Assembly: GCA_949752745.1 (NCBI GenBank)
Contig: OX457024.1
Location: 106,100,692 to 106,164,691 of the forward strand
From: Protula sp. h YS-2021
Lineage: Eukaryota > Annelida > Polychaeta > Sabellida > Serpulidae
Reading direction: 5' to 3'
DNA length: 64,000 nt
Positions 12,060 through 24,200 of this stretch are shown here, in pieces. Positions within the stretch are counted from its first letter, which is position 1, and each line of letters begins with the position of its first letter. The position numbers and the translations under genes were made by a program. The notes beneath the pieces were generated by a model. That model was not told the origin of the DNA. It saw nothing but the letters and a program-made list of their open reading frames with translations, and did not search any database.

Positions 12060-12868
12060 TTCGTAGCCGGGTGTCGCTTCATCTGAAGTGACCTGTGATA
12101 TCACGACACTATGGTTGCCAGGTGTCGCTTAATCTAGCGTGACCTGTGACGTCACGACACTGTGGTTGTCAGGTGTCGCTTCTTCCAGCGTGACCTGTGA
12201 CGTCACAACACTGTGGATGACAGGTGTCGCTTCATCCAGCGTGACCTGTGACGTCACGACACTGAGGTTGCCAGGTGTCGCTTCTTCCAGCGTGACCTGT
12301 GACGTCACGACACTGTGGTTGTCAGGTGTCGCTTCATCCAGCGTGACCTGTGACGTCACGACACTGTGGTTGCCAGGTGTCACTACAACCGACGTGACCT
12401 GTGACGTCACGACACTGTGGTTGTCAGGTGTCGCTTCATCCAGCGTGACCTGTGACGTCACGACACTGTGGTTGCCAGGTGTCGCTTCTTCCAGCGTGAC
12501 CTGTGACGTCACGACACTGTGGTTGTCAGGTGTCGCTTCATCCAGCGTGACCTGTGACGTCACGACACTGTGGTTGCCAGGTGTCACTACAGCCGACGTG
12601 ACCTGTGATGTCACGACACTGTGGTTGCCAGGTGTCGCTTCATCCAGCGTGACCTGTGACGTCACGACACAGTGGTCGCCAGGTGTCGCTTAATCTAGCG
12701 TGACCTGTGACGTCACGACAATGTGGTCGCCAGGTTTCGCTTCACCCAGCGTGACGTGTGACGTCACGACATTGTGGTTGCCAGGTGTCGCTTCACCCAG
12801 CGTGACGTGTGACGTCACGACACTGTGGTTGCCAGGTGCCGCTTCATCCAGCGTGACCTGTAACGTCT
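12060..12868. repeat. 51-bp minisatellite carrying a CRE palindrome per unit
   Basis: About 16 copies of a 51-bp unit. Core motifs are gtgacgtcacgacactgtgg and ccaggtgtcgcttcatccag. Thirteen copies keep the full GTGACGTCAC palindrome by my count. Because 51 is a multiple of three, both strands stay open for about 180 codons. These frames have no domain and are not called as genes. Confidence 0.96.
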
Positions 12869-13189
12869 ACGCATAATAATGAAACTGACGAACCGGTATT
12901 TCCAGTTAAATAATTTAGAGCTTGAACAATAAATAAATAAATAAATAACAATGTGCTCTAAAAGCTAAAAAAAATAACTGTTTAACCTCGCTCTAAATTC
13001 GTAAAAAGTGAAGACTTTGTCATCAAGTGCAACGGTTCTTAAATAATATGAGCTGTTCAGGTTATTGCTCTGCCAAGTTGTTGCCTGATTGTTATCGTAA
13101 CCAAAGTCATGTAGAAAATAAAGCCTATATATTGTTATTCTGCTCTTAAATTTTTTACTTACGAACCCTCAAATGCTTTGAACCTAACC
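12869..13189. other. AT-rich spacer
   Basis: Contains a short (AATA)n run near 12930-12950. Nothing else recognised. Confidence 0.4.
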
Positions 13190-13350
13190 GTAATAAGTTC
13201 CAGCTCGCGGGGGGGGGGGGGGGGGGGTACGCAGGGGATTGACGCTCACTCCAACTGCATTAAATAAGCGCATGCAGTGGGTTAGATCACTCTATCACCG
13301 AATTCAAAATTAAAGCCCACTCAGGCTTTCGGCGATCCCTTTAAAAACCG
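13190..13350 (+). mobile_element. SINE remnant lacking the tRNA head
   Basis: After a run of about 18 G at 13210-13227, the body (ggggattgacgctcactcc ... ttcggcgatccctttaaaaa) aligns loosely with the non-tRNA body of the SINE at 4818-5013 and ends in the same ccctttaaa tail. The tRNA-like promoter is absent. Confidence 0.5.
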
Positions 13351-14015
13351 TATTAAGTTGTGATGATATGTTTTTCTCCGCATTGATTCCTTACAAATTT
13401 CGATATTTTGAGCTGCTTTTCAAACCTCAGGAAGGCGGGGTAGTGCTACAGGGTGCGGAAGGGCCTTTCAAATCAGTCTACCCCCTAATGTGTTCTAACA
13501 TGATTTCTTTGGGATGCCAATAAATACAGGTCGCAAAAATACACACCCGCCTCCCCCCCCCCCCCTCCCCGTGTATGTATTATCTGACTGTGAATTTCTT
13601 AAAATAAACTATTAATTCGCAGATTGATAGTAAAAATAAAAGAAACCCCCATTTTATCACGATTTCTGCACTTTCATTTCAGCACATTCAACATCCAAAT
13701 GGACGGACCGAAGATGATCTGAGAATTAAATTCAGAACTATTTTCACTTATAGAGAAATCCAGTTACATACGCACAAAATGTCACATTTTGCCAATATCA
13801 ATGTGATATCGATGTGATATCGTATAGCTATTGATAAACAAAGACCTGTGAAAAATCCAAAAGACGGTTTAAAAATCGACAAATAAAATATCACATTTCC
13901 TTTTAACTTACCGAATTCAAGTGTTGCTGTTTCCTTTGCACACACACCGGCAATCATGAAATAAATTCAGTTTTCTTCTTGCCCAGACAGTTAACCTTTA
14001 TTTATTTACTTGTAT
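13351..14015. other. Intergenic DNA, no gene seen
   Basis: A poly-C tract lies near 13553-13570. No gene or RNA recognised. Confidence 0.4.
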
Positions 14016-14137
<122 letters not shown>

Positions 14138-14983
14138 CGAATGGACACAGTAAAATTTTAAACAGGTTTGAAAATTGTAGTGATATCTGGCAACTCGTAA
14201 CATCTTTTCTTTTTGTGGAAGAATCTCACCTGATGCAATCTGTTTTAGTCCTTAAGAACGACGCAGGAAACATGCGATTAAGGAAAAATACTCATTACTG
14301 TAAAATACGTGTGATATAGGCCTACTGAGTAAATACCTTCAGGTTTGTGTGGAATCACAGGTTGTTTTGGAATATTGCGCCTAACTAGAGTCAAACACGC
14401 AAACAGTTTAGTGCTCCCTGTCCAGAGCACAAGAACCACATCCGCACTGACACAAAAACGGTTTAAAGACGCCTGTCAATCAAACCGGTCACTAATTGGA
14501 CAGCCCTTGGTGCTGTGACTTCGACATTCAGGTGTTGAGCGGATACGCGCGGACAATGTAGCTGACGCGTAGCTATAAAGGCGCGTCGCTGCCACGTCAA
14601 CATGCCCATACTCTGTCAGGCTAATGCAAAACAAAAAGGACAAAGGGCAGTAAAGGTTTATTAACTACACTACCCCCCCCCCTCCACCCCCCGTGCGGTT
14701 GGTTAATCTTGATCTGATGTCGGTTCAAAGCATAACAGCTTTTCATATCCGTCCACCAAAGCAATGTGCTCGTATTATTGTTACTCGAGCGCAAATGAGA
14801 AATAAAACGAGTTAAATGAATTAGGAGTCCCGCAGCTGCTTCGTGAAGAAATGTGTTTTCCCAAATTTGGTATGCATTCCTGCACCGCAGCCATTACTCA
14901 CGCCGCTGTTTTATTGGCTGTCAATTGGGCTGTAAAACAATGTTTATAATGGAGAACGCAGACTTGACCCACATCGATCGTGT
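14138..14983. other. Intergenic DNA, no gene seen
   Basis: Single-copy-looking sequence with a poly-C tract near 14672-14695. Nothing else supported. Confidence 0.4.
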
Positions 14984-15590
14984 GTGTGTATCCGTACGTG
15001 TTTTTTCTGTGTGTTTGTTTCTGTGCGTGTTTTCCCAGGGTGTTCGTGTCTATGCGTGTTTTCTCTGTGCGTCCGTGTCTATGCGTGTTTTCTCTGTGTG
15101 TTAGTTTCTGTGCGTTTTCTTTCTGTGTTCGTGTCTGTGCGTGTTTTCTCTGTGTGTTCGTGTCCGTGCGTGTTTTCTCTGTGTGTCCGTGAGTGTTTTC
15201 TCTGTGTGTTCGTGTCCGTGCGTGCTTTCACTGTGTGTTCGTGTCCGTGCGTGTTTTCGCTGTGTTCGTGTCCGTCCGTGTTTTCTCTGTGTGTCCGTGA
15301 GTGTTTTCTCTGTGTGTTCGTGTCCGTGCGTGCTTTCTCTGTGTGTCCGTGCGTGTTTTCGCTGTGTTCGTGTCCGTCCGTGTTTTCTCTGTGTGTCCGT
15401 GAGTGTTTTCTCTGTGTGTTCGTGTCCGTGCGTGCTTTCTCTGTGTCAGTGCGTGTTTTCGCTGTGTTCGTGTCCGTCCGTGCTTTCTCTGTGTGTCCGT
15501 CCGTGTTTTCGCTGTGTTCGTGTCCGTGCGTGCTTTCTCTGTGTGTCCGTGCATGTTTTCTCTGTGTGTCCGTGCGTGTTTTATACACAC
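14984..15590. repeat. GT-rich minisatellite (about 20-26-bp units)
   Basis: Tandem units built on gtgttttctctgtgtgttcg and tccgtgcgtg, with length variants. Several frames on both strands stay open (CVRVRACFLCV-type and TDTNTQRKHA-type translations). They lack a domain or signal and are read as repeat translations. Confidence 0.94.
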
Positions 15591-17581
15591 CCTTACATTC
15601 ATCCAATATTTTCACATTCATTGCGGCTTTTCGTGATCTAGGAGTAACTTTTCATTTCACTCGGACTTCTAAATCCAACCACATTGTTCAAAACTTGCGT
15701 TGAGTGAGCCGATGTAGTTGTGAACAGATATAATACCTCACCTGGGGTTCATTCCAGAGAGGATTTCCTCTTTTCATGCGTCAGTTCGTGCCTCCGTATC
15801 TAACAGACATACCACCTCACCCTGCGGTTCATTCCAGAGAGGATTTCCTCTTTTCACATATCAGTAATTAATGAGGCAATTATGGCACCAGAACCATTTG
15901 TGCAATGCTCCTCCGAGTCTCCCTTTTTATGACTCCAACAATATGACGGTACAATATATGACAGTAGAACACACAGACAGACCAGCGGGTGTGCAGCGGG
16001 AACAATACCGGACCACCACCCCATCACGGGCATCTTGGATAAGCAGGCACTGCAACGCGCCACGGGGGCCCGTAAGAAGGGGCCGGAGGGGGGGGGGGGG
16101 TGACCCTGAGCTGCTGACACCTGTACAACACTAACCACCACACCCCCCCCCCCCCCCCCTTTGGCAGCGAGCCTGACCGACAGCTAGCCGCGCTCAGTCA
16201 GAAGACTAATTACCTAAGAGCCCATCGCGTAGCAGATGAAGCGAGTAAAGTGAGTAAAGCCCCAAGAACCTCTCGGCACTAAAACAAGTCTGATTAAATA
16301 AATGCACGGTACGACACAAGTTGTTTTGCTCCCATCCACATACACGACGCTCGACCCCTTGACGCGCGAGAGAAAGTAGACCTGTGCCCAAAGCAGTTCT
16401 ACTGCAAGCTACTTACGCGCGCTCAACAAGTGCCCTCCACCCGCCCCTGCTTATTCTTTTCTCTCTCCACCACATTTTACAGATTTACCTCCAGTTCTTG
16501 CCTGTGACGTACATTATGTCCCCTCGGTTTTTTACGTGTGACGTACAATGTGTCCTCTATGTGTTTTTGTATCTTTTACATGTTTGAAAATACGACATGT
16601 GAACGATTTAGAAAATAGTTCTTACTTCTTTTTTTTTTGAAGAGCAGGGAGGTGGTGGTGGAGGGGAGGGGGGGAAGTTGCATGTTGCAATTCTTTCATC
16701 ACTTTAAACTTACAGACTAACATTGTGAACCTCGTTTATTATCATCCAGCTAACGGAAATCAGGTGAACCCTTCGGTTGAGAAATCCTCCCATCATTTTT
16801 AACCTTCAGATTACGCGTGGTTATATCGTTTGGAAAACAGTCTGAAGGCGCCCATGATCAAAACACTACACTGGATCTCCACACATATGACAGCCTATAT
16901 GACATATGACAGCCTATATGACATATGACACATGACAGCCTGTATGACATATGACAGCCTATATGAAGCGTCTTGGAAACATTAATAGTGCATTTGTGGC
17001 ATCCCTGTTTGCTTTTCTCACGTTAATGTTTGTCAACAATTATTTGATGTGCAATCGAATGCCTGGCTTACGTGTTTACGCAAAGCGTCTGGTGGCCGCG
17101 TGGCTATGGGATGGAAATCCGTCAGCTTTCTCTCAGTCCAGTCGTCCACTGAATAACCATTTCTCTCAAATACACAACGGGTGATGTTCCCGACCTGAGT
17201 GTAGACCTGGATTCTATAACCTCAATAACAGGATACCAGGTCCGGAAATAGCTTGAGAAATTCCACCCATAGATTCTGGTTTTGCACCGTCCACATTTAA
17301 CTAAGAAACAAACCATTTGCCTTACAGTTTTACATTTCACGGAAACAAAAACCTTTGGATTTTTGACTGACAAATAAATAAAATGCTCCATCAGATGTAC
17401 AAAGAAAACACATTAAATCTAATAGAGAGAAAACCACACAGTCAGTGGAGGTGGCAGCTTTTAAGGCCGCAATTATCCCTGCTTTGCTTTTTTTTAAGTA
17501 TGGGTGCCGGTGTGGATGGCGGTGGGTGGGGCGGACAACTTAAAAACAAACAAAAAGTTCCACCAATACAACAAGAGGCTT
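15591..17581. other. Intergenic DNA with two small direct duplications
   Basis: A segment of about 40 bp (ggttcattccagagaggatt and flanks) occurs near 15745-15779 and again near 15823-15857. A small set of atgacatatgacagcctata repeats lies near 16885-16965. Poly-G (16088-16100) and poly-C (16143-16159) tracts are present. I found no exon on either strand. Confidence 0.45.
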
Positions 17582-18523
17582 GAGGTGTGAGGTGAGAGGT
17601 GTGAGGTGAGAAGTGTGAGGTGAGAGGTGAGAAGTGTGAGATGAGAAGTGTGAGGTGAGAGGTGTGAGGTGAGAAGTGTGAGGTGTGAAGTGTGAGGTGA
17701 GAAGTGTGAGGTGAGAAGTGTGAGGTGAGAGGTGTGAGGTGAGAAGTGTGAGGTGAGAAGTGAGAGGTGTGAGGTGAGAAGTGTGAGGTGAGAGTTGTGA
17801 GCTGTGAGGTGAGAAGTGTGAGGTGAGAAGTGTGAGGTGACAAGTGTGAGGTGAGAGGTGAGAAGTGTGAGGTGAGAAGTGTGAGGTGAGAAGTGTGAGG
17901 TGAGAAGTGTGAGGTGAGAGGTGTGAGGTGAGAGGTGAGAAGTGTGAGGTGAGAAGTGTGACGTGAGAGGTGAGAAGTGTGAGGTGAGAAGTGTGAGGTG
18001 AGAGGTGTGAGGTGAGAAGTGTGAGGTGAGAGGTGTGAAGTGTGAGGTGAGAAGTGTGACGTGAGAGGTGAGAAGTGTGAGGTGAGAGGTGTGAGGTGAG
18101 AAGTGTGACGTGAGAGGTGTGAGGTGAGAAGTGTGAGGTGAGAAGTGTGAGGTGAGAGTTGTGAGCTGTGAGGTGAGAAGTGTGAGGTGAGAAGTGTGAG
18201 GTGAGAGGTGTGAGGTGAGAAGTGTGACGTGAGAAGTGTGACGTGAGAGGTGAGAAGTGTGAGGTGAGAAGTGTGAGGTGAGAGGTGTGAGGTGAGAAGT
18301 GTGAGGTGAGAGGTGTGAAGTGTGAGGTGAGAAGTGTGACGTGAGAGGTGAGAGGTGTGAGGTGAGAAGTGTGAGGTGTGAGGTGAGAAGTGTGAGGTGA
18401 GAAGTGTGACGTGAGAGGTGTGAGGTGAGAAGTGTGAGGTGAGAAGTGTGACGTGAGAGGTGTGAGGTGAGAAGTGTGAGGTGAGAAGTGTGAGGTGAGA
18501 GGTGTGAGGTGAGAAGTGTGAGG
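17582..18523. repeat. GAGGTGAGAAGTGT minisatellite
   Basis: Array of 7-8-bp modules (gaggtga, gaagtgt, gaggtgt) combined irregularly into units of about 15-30 bp. The minus strand reads [16 protein letters not shown] translations open for 300 codons or more in three frames, the mark of a low-complexity array and not of a gene. Confidence 0.95.
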
Positions 18524-19785
18524 CTTCCGTCGCCCTGCACAAACTTCATCATCCAACTCCTGTTATTTACTTTAAGATGTTCAGGATAAATTAGACCACA
18601 TAACCAAACAACCGCGAAATGCAAGTGTGCAACAGCGTTAAAATGACGTCACGAATCTCTTACAAATTTTGGCATCCACACGAGAACATGCAGACCAGTG
18701 CTGGACATAAACCAGTGTGGAGAGAAGTGCAGGCTTTATTTCATAGCTTCAGGGGGGGGGGGACATTTCTCGGGCGTTCTGCACATCTAATACTGTTAGG
18801 GTGAAATTTTTCCATCCAACCGCATTCAGATCTGATTTATGTCTGCTCAATGTTGGGAAACCAGATCTGGGCCTGCATTTAGAAATACCTCCTTACCCCC
18901 CCCCCCCCCCCCCCCCCCCCCCTGTCTTTTTTTGAGTAAAGTGTTTATGCAAACGCACAAACACATAAATGAAAACCAGCAACAGCAACAGCCCTGATTC
19001 ACAGGACACAACGGTGATACAACCCAGCAGAATTGTTCTCACTGCATTTTCTAAACGTTCATCTCCTGCATCGCGGGTTGTTTACTTTAGTAAAGAATGT
19101 ATCAATATATACAAATGATCCTGGACAGAGTCAGTCGTGAGAATCAGCCGTAATGTACAGCCGTGAGAACAGTCAGGCATGGAATATACGTCATTGATTT
19201 TGTTTTTGCAAAATGGCCTTGCACATCAAACTATTAATTAAACATCTCTGACACAAAAACTTTAAGACAGGTTTTTTTCCTGGAGTTGGTTAAGCTATTA
19301 AGAACAAAAAAATTGGGTTATTCCAATTTTCGGCCAATTTTTGGAAGACCGCCAAAAAATTTAATAGCTAGGTGCACACTTATATACGCTACCTTCCACT
19401 AAAATTTTAGAACGTTTCCATTAAAACCATAGGATGAGATGCGTTTGAAATAAATAAAACTGTTTTATTGGGCCAATATTTAAGGCAATTTTTGAAGAGT
19501 TGCCAAAAAAAAAGTACCATTCAAGTAGATAGTTACGCCCGCTATCTTCAAAGAAAATTTAAAGTTGTTAGTTAGTCATTTGATTGATTTAACGACACCG
19601 TTTATGCAGGCTAAAATCCCAGGAGGAACTCAACTTAAAAGCGTACATATACACACATGTTGACGACTGCTATAGTCCCCGCTCCTGTAGATGATGGGGC
19701 TACAAAAACTACGGTATGGACTGCTTTGTAAACACGCTTGGTCAAGACAAGTTTTTTTGCCAAAGTTTGGGCCAAGTTTCTTTAA
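18524..19785. other. Intergenic DNA, no gene seen
   Basis: Contains a C-tract of about 25 bases (18897-18922) and otherwise AT-rich sequence. No exon recognised. Confidence 0.4.
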
Positions 19786-20113
19786 ATATTTGATGCGATT
19801 CCTTGACAAGTGTCTTTGAATATTTGATGCGGTTCCTTGACAAGTGTCTTTGAATATTTGATGCGGTTCCTTGACAAGTGTCTTTGAATATTTGATGCGG
19901 TTCCTTGACAAGTGTCTTTGAATATTTGATGCGGTTCCTTGACAAGTGTCTTTGAATATTTGATGCGGTTCCTTGACAAGTGTCTTTGAATATTTGATGC
20001 GGTTCCTTGACAAGTGTCTTTGAATATTTGATGCGGTTCCTTGACAAGTGTCTTTGTATATTTGATGCGGTTCCTTGACAAGTGTCTTTGAATATTTGAT
20101 GCGGTTCCTTGGC
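19786..20113. repeat. 34-bp minisatellite
   Basis: About 9.5 nearly identical copies of a 34-bp unit (ccttgacaagtgtctttgaa, then tatttgatgcggtt). The copies are very homogeneous, suggesting recent expansion. Confidence 0.97.
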
Positions 20114-20332
20114 ATGATCAACCTTGAATAAGTCTGAGAGGAAACGATCTGCTGACGAAATATGAAATGACGCATCATACCAATCCGAGATGCGGCACGT
20201 GCTGTCCATGTCTACGGAGGCACAATAGCCAAAGTTCATATAAATACCGTGTCCCACACCTCAAAAAAGCAGGGACAAAAAATAAATAAAAATGTACACA
20301 CACACAAAATCGAAATAAATAATAAATTCAAT

Positions 20333-21154
20333 CATGATCTGCTATATTTGCTGGCACAAACCTTGGGATCGGGACATGATCTGCTATATTTGCTTTCACA
20401 AAGCTTGGAGTCGGGAAACGATCTCTTATATTTGCTGGCACAAACCTTGGGGTAGGGACATGATCTGCTATATTTGCTGGCACAAACCTTGGAGTCGGGA
20501 CACGATCTCTTATATTTGCTGGCGCAAACCTTGGGATCGGGACATGATCTGCTGTATTTGCTGGCACAAACCTTGGAGTCGGGACACGATCTCTTATATT
20601 TGCTGGCACAAACCTTGGGGTCGGGACATGATCTGCTGTATTTGCTGGCACAAACCTTGGAGTCGGGAAACGATCTCTTATATTTGCTGGCACAAACCTT
20701 GGGGTCGGGACATGATCTGCTGTATTTGCTGGCACAAACCTTGGAGTCGGGACACGATCTCTTATATTTGCTGGCGCAAACCTTGGGGTCGGGACATGAT
20801 CTGCAATATTTGCTGGCACAAACCTTGGGATCGGGACATGATCTGCTATATTTGCTGGCACAAACCTTGGGGTCGGGACATGATCTGCTTTATTGGCTGG
20901 CACAAACCTTGGGATCGGGGAGTCGCTGCATTTACTGGCACAAACCTTGTGGTCGGGACATGACCTGCTATATTAGCTGGCACAAACCTTGGGATCGGGA
21001 CATGATCTGCTTTAATTGCTGGCACAAACCTTGGGATCGGGACATGATCTGCTTTAATTGCTGGCACAAACCTTGGGATCGGAACATGATCTGCTATATT
21101 TGCTGGCACAAACCTTGGATCGGGACATGACCTGCTATATTTGCTCGCACAAAC
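20333..21154 (-). repeat. 42-bp minisatellite seeded by the CPSF2 exon 8 donor
   Basis: About 19-20 copies of a 42-bp unit begin immediately inside CPSF2 intron 8. On the minus strand each unit contains CCCGACCCCAAG|GTTTGTGC or a close variant, that is the last 12 nt of exon 8 followed by its own intron start. Two variants alternate (ggatcggg/ggagtcggg). The first copy after the true donor is 41 bp because of one missing C. Confidence 0.95.
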
Positions 21155-21277
21155 CTTGGGGTCGGGCAGTCGCTGTAATTCCGCCAGGCTGTGGCAAAGC
21201 TGCAGATGCTTGAACTGAAACGGGTTGTTTCTCTGGTCCTCAAACGCCTTGATAATCTTCTCACTCATCCATTCCAC
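21155..21277 (-). CDS. CPSF2: CPSF2 coding exon 8
   Basis: Acceptor attcag, 123 bp, donor gtttgt. It encodes [20 protein letters not shown] and onward to LQRLPDPK. The donor is a weak GTTTGT and is copied about 20 times in the adjoining 42-bp minisatellite. Confidence 0.96.
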
Positions 21278-24200
21278 CTGAATAACAAAACCACTAATAC
21301 GTATCTTTTCGAAGGTCAAATAGACACAGTTTTTTTTAGGTAGACGTATTTAATGCTAGAGGTTATGACTATAATCAGGCTATCTACTGTTGGCCTGAAA
21401 AGATCAGGCTATCTTCTGATAGTCTGGCTGTGGAGCTTGGAAATTACAGAGTTAGCCTGAAATGCTTGAACACCTCCCCACAGCGCCGCCTCGTGTAGTA
21501 AGCAGTACCCCTTCCTGCTTTTACTGTCTCACTGGTGTTTATGATGCAAGAGTAGTTCTAAAAAGACCACTGCGTTTTACTTTTTTTTAAATTTTTTTTT
21601 CACAAATAGTCTAATCGAGTAATCTATAAAATTCCAAGATTAGAATTCGGTTTTCTAACCTGAGATTTGGCGAACTCTATGACGTTGTAGCTGACATTGT
21701 TCAGCAGCGCAAGCGAATACGTCATCAATCCCGACTCCGTCGTCCTCCACATCGTATCCTAGCAACAAGAACCGCACATCGTAATCCCAGAAACATGGAG
21801 CATACATGTATCCTAGCAACAAGAACCGCACATCGTATCCCAGCAACATGAAGCATACATGTATCCTAGCAACAAGAACCGCACATCGTATCCTAGCAAC
21901 ATGAAGCATACATGTATCCTAGCAACAAGAACCGCACATCGTATCCTAGCAACATGAAGCATACATGTATCCTAGCAACAAGAACCGCACATCGTATCCT
22001 AGCAACAAGAACCCACATCGTATCCTAGCAACATGAAGCATACATGTATCCTAGCAACAAGAACCGCACATCGCATCCTAGCAACAAGAACCCACATCGT
22101 ATCCTAGCAACATGAAGCATACATGTATCCTAGCAACAAGAACCGCACATCGTATCCTAGCAACAAGAACCCACATCGTATCCTAGCAACATGAAGCATA
22201 CATGTATCCTAGCAACAAGAACCGCACATCGTATCCCAGCAACATGGAGCATACATGTATCCTAGCAACAAGAACCGCACATCGTATCCTAGCAACAAGA
22301 ACCCACATCGTATCCCAGCAACAAGAACCGCACATCGTATCCTAGCAACATGAAGCATGCATGTATCCTAGCAACAAGAACCGCACATCGTATCCTAGCA
22401 ACATGAAGCATCCATGCATCCTAGCAACAAGAACCGCACATCGTATCCCAGCAACATGAAGCATACATGTATCCTACCAACAAGAACCGCACATCGTATC
22501 CTAGCAACATGAAGCATCCATGTATCCTAGCAACAAGAACCGCACATCGTATCGCAGCAACATGAAGCATCCATGTATCCTAGCAACAAGAACCGCACAT
22601 CGAATCCCAGCAACATGAAGCATACATGTATCCTAGCAACAAGAACCCACATCGTATCCTAGCAACAAGAACCGCACATCGAATCCTAGCAACATGGAGC
22701 ATACATGTATCCTAGCAACAAGAACCGCACATCGCATCCCAGCAACATGAAGCATACATGTATCCTAGCAACAAGAACCCACAACGTATCCTAGCAACAA
22801 GAACCGCACATCGTATCCTAGCAACATGAAGCATACATGTATCCCAACAACAAGAACCGCACATCGTATCCCAGCAACAAGAACCGCACATCGTATCCTA
22901 GCAACATGAAGCATACATGTATCCTAGCAACAAGAACCCACATCGTATCCTAGCAACAAGAACCGCACATCGTATCCCAGCAACATGAAGCATACATGTA
23001 TCCTAGAAACAAGAACCCACATCGTATCCTAGCAACAAGAACCGCACATCGTCTCCCAGCAACATGGAGCGTACATGTATCCTAGCAACAAGAACCACAC
23101 ATCGTATCCCAGCAACATGAAGCATACATGTATCCTAGCAACAAGAACCGCACATCGTATCGCAGCAACTGTGAAGCATACATGTATCCTAGCAACATGA
23201 AGCATACATGTATCCTAGCAACAAGAACCGCACATCGTATCGCAGCAACATGAAGCATACGTCTATCCTAGCAACAAGAACCGCACATCGTATCCCAGCA
23301 ACATGAAGCATATATGTATCCTAGCAACAAGAACCGCACATCGTCTCCCAGCAACATGAAGCATACATGTATCCTAGCAACAAGAACCGCACATCGTATC
23401 GCAGCAACATGAAGCATACATGTATCCTAGCAACAAGAACCGCACATCGTATCCCAGCAACATGGAGCATACATGTATCCCAGCAACAAGAACCGCACAT
23501 CGTATCGCAGCAACATGAAGCATACATGTATCCTAGCAACAAGAACCGCACATCGTATCCTAGCAACAAGAACCGCACATCGTATCCCACCAACAAGAAC
23601 CCACATCGTATCCTAGCAACAAGAACCGCACATCGTATCCTAGCAACAAGAACCGCACATCGTATCCCAGCAACATGAAGCATACATGTATCCTAGCAAC
23701 AAGAACCGCACATCGTATCGCAGCAACATGAAGCATACATGTATCCTAGCAACAAGAACCGCACATCGTATCGCAGCAACATGAAGCATACATGTATCCT
23801 AGCAACAAGAACCGCACATCGTATCGCAGCAACATGAAGCATACATGCATCCTAGCAACAAGAACCGCACATCGTATCGCAGCAACATGAAGCATACATG
23901 TATCCTAGCAACAAGAACCGCACATCGTAATCCCAGAAACATGGAGCATACATGTATCCTAGCAACAAGAACCGCACATCGTATCCCAGCAACATGGAGC
24001 ATACATGTATCCTAGCAACAAGAACCGCACATCGTATCCTAGCAACAAGAACCGCACATCGTATCCCAGAAACATGAAGCATACATGTATCCTAGCAATA
24101 AGAACCGCACATCGTAATCCCAGAAACATGGAGCATACATGTATCCTAGCAACAAGAACCGCACATCGTATCCCAGCAACATGGAGCATATATGTATCCT

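Noticed and set aside
12129..12693. Paired 178- and 184-codon frames on opposite strands
   Set aside because: Produced by a 51-bp stop-free unit; no sign of protein-level constraint and no domain.
16951..17184. 77-codon plus-strand frame with a hydrophobic segment
   Set aside because: No family match, no conserved motif, and placed in repeat-flanked intergenic DNA; likely chance.
17442..18624. Three overlapping minus-strand frames of 338-376 codons ([12 protein letters not shown] repeats)
   Set aside because: All three frames are open at once over the same short-module array, so the openness comes from composition. No domain, start context or splice evidence.
19742..20257. Minus-strand frame upstream of the 34-bp array (ASVDMDSTCRISDW) as the next CPSF2 exon
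   Set aside because: A superficial resemblance at a few residues only; it does not continue into the conserved CPSF2 sequence and lacks a good acceptor in the right phase.
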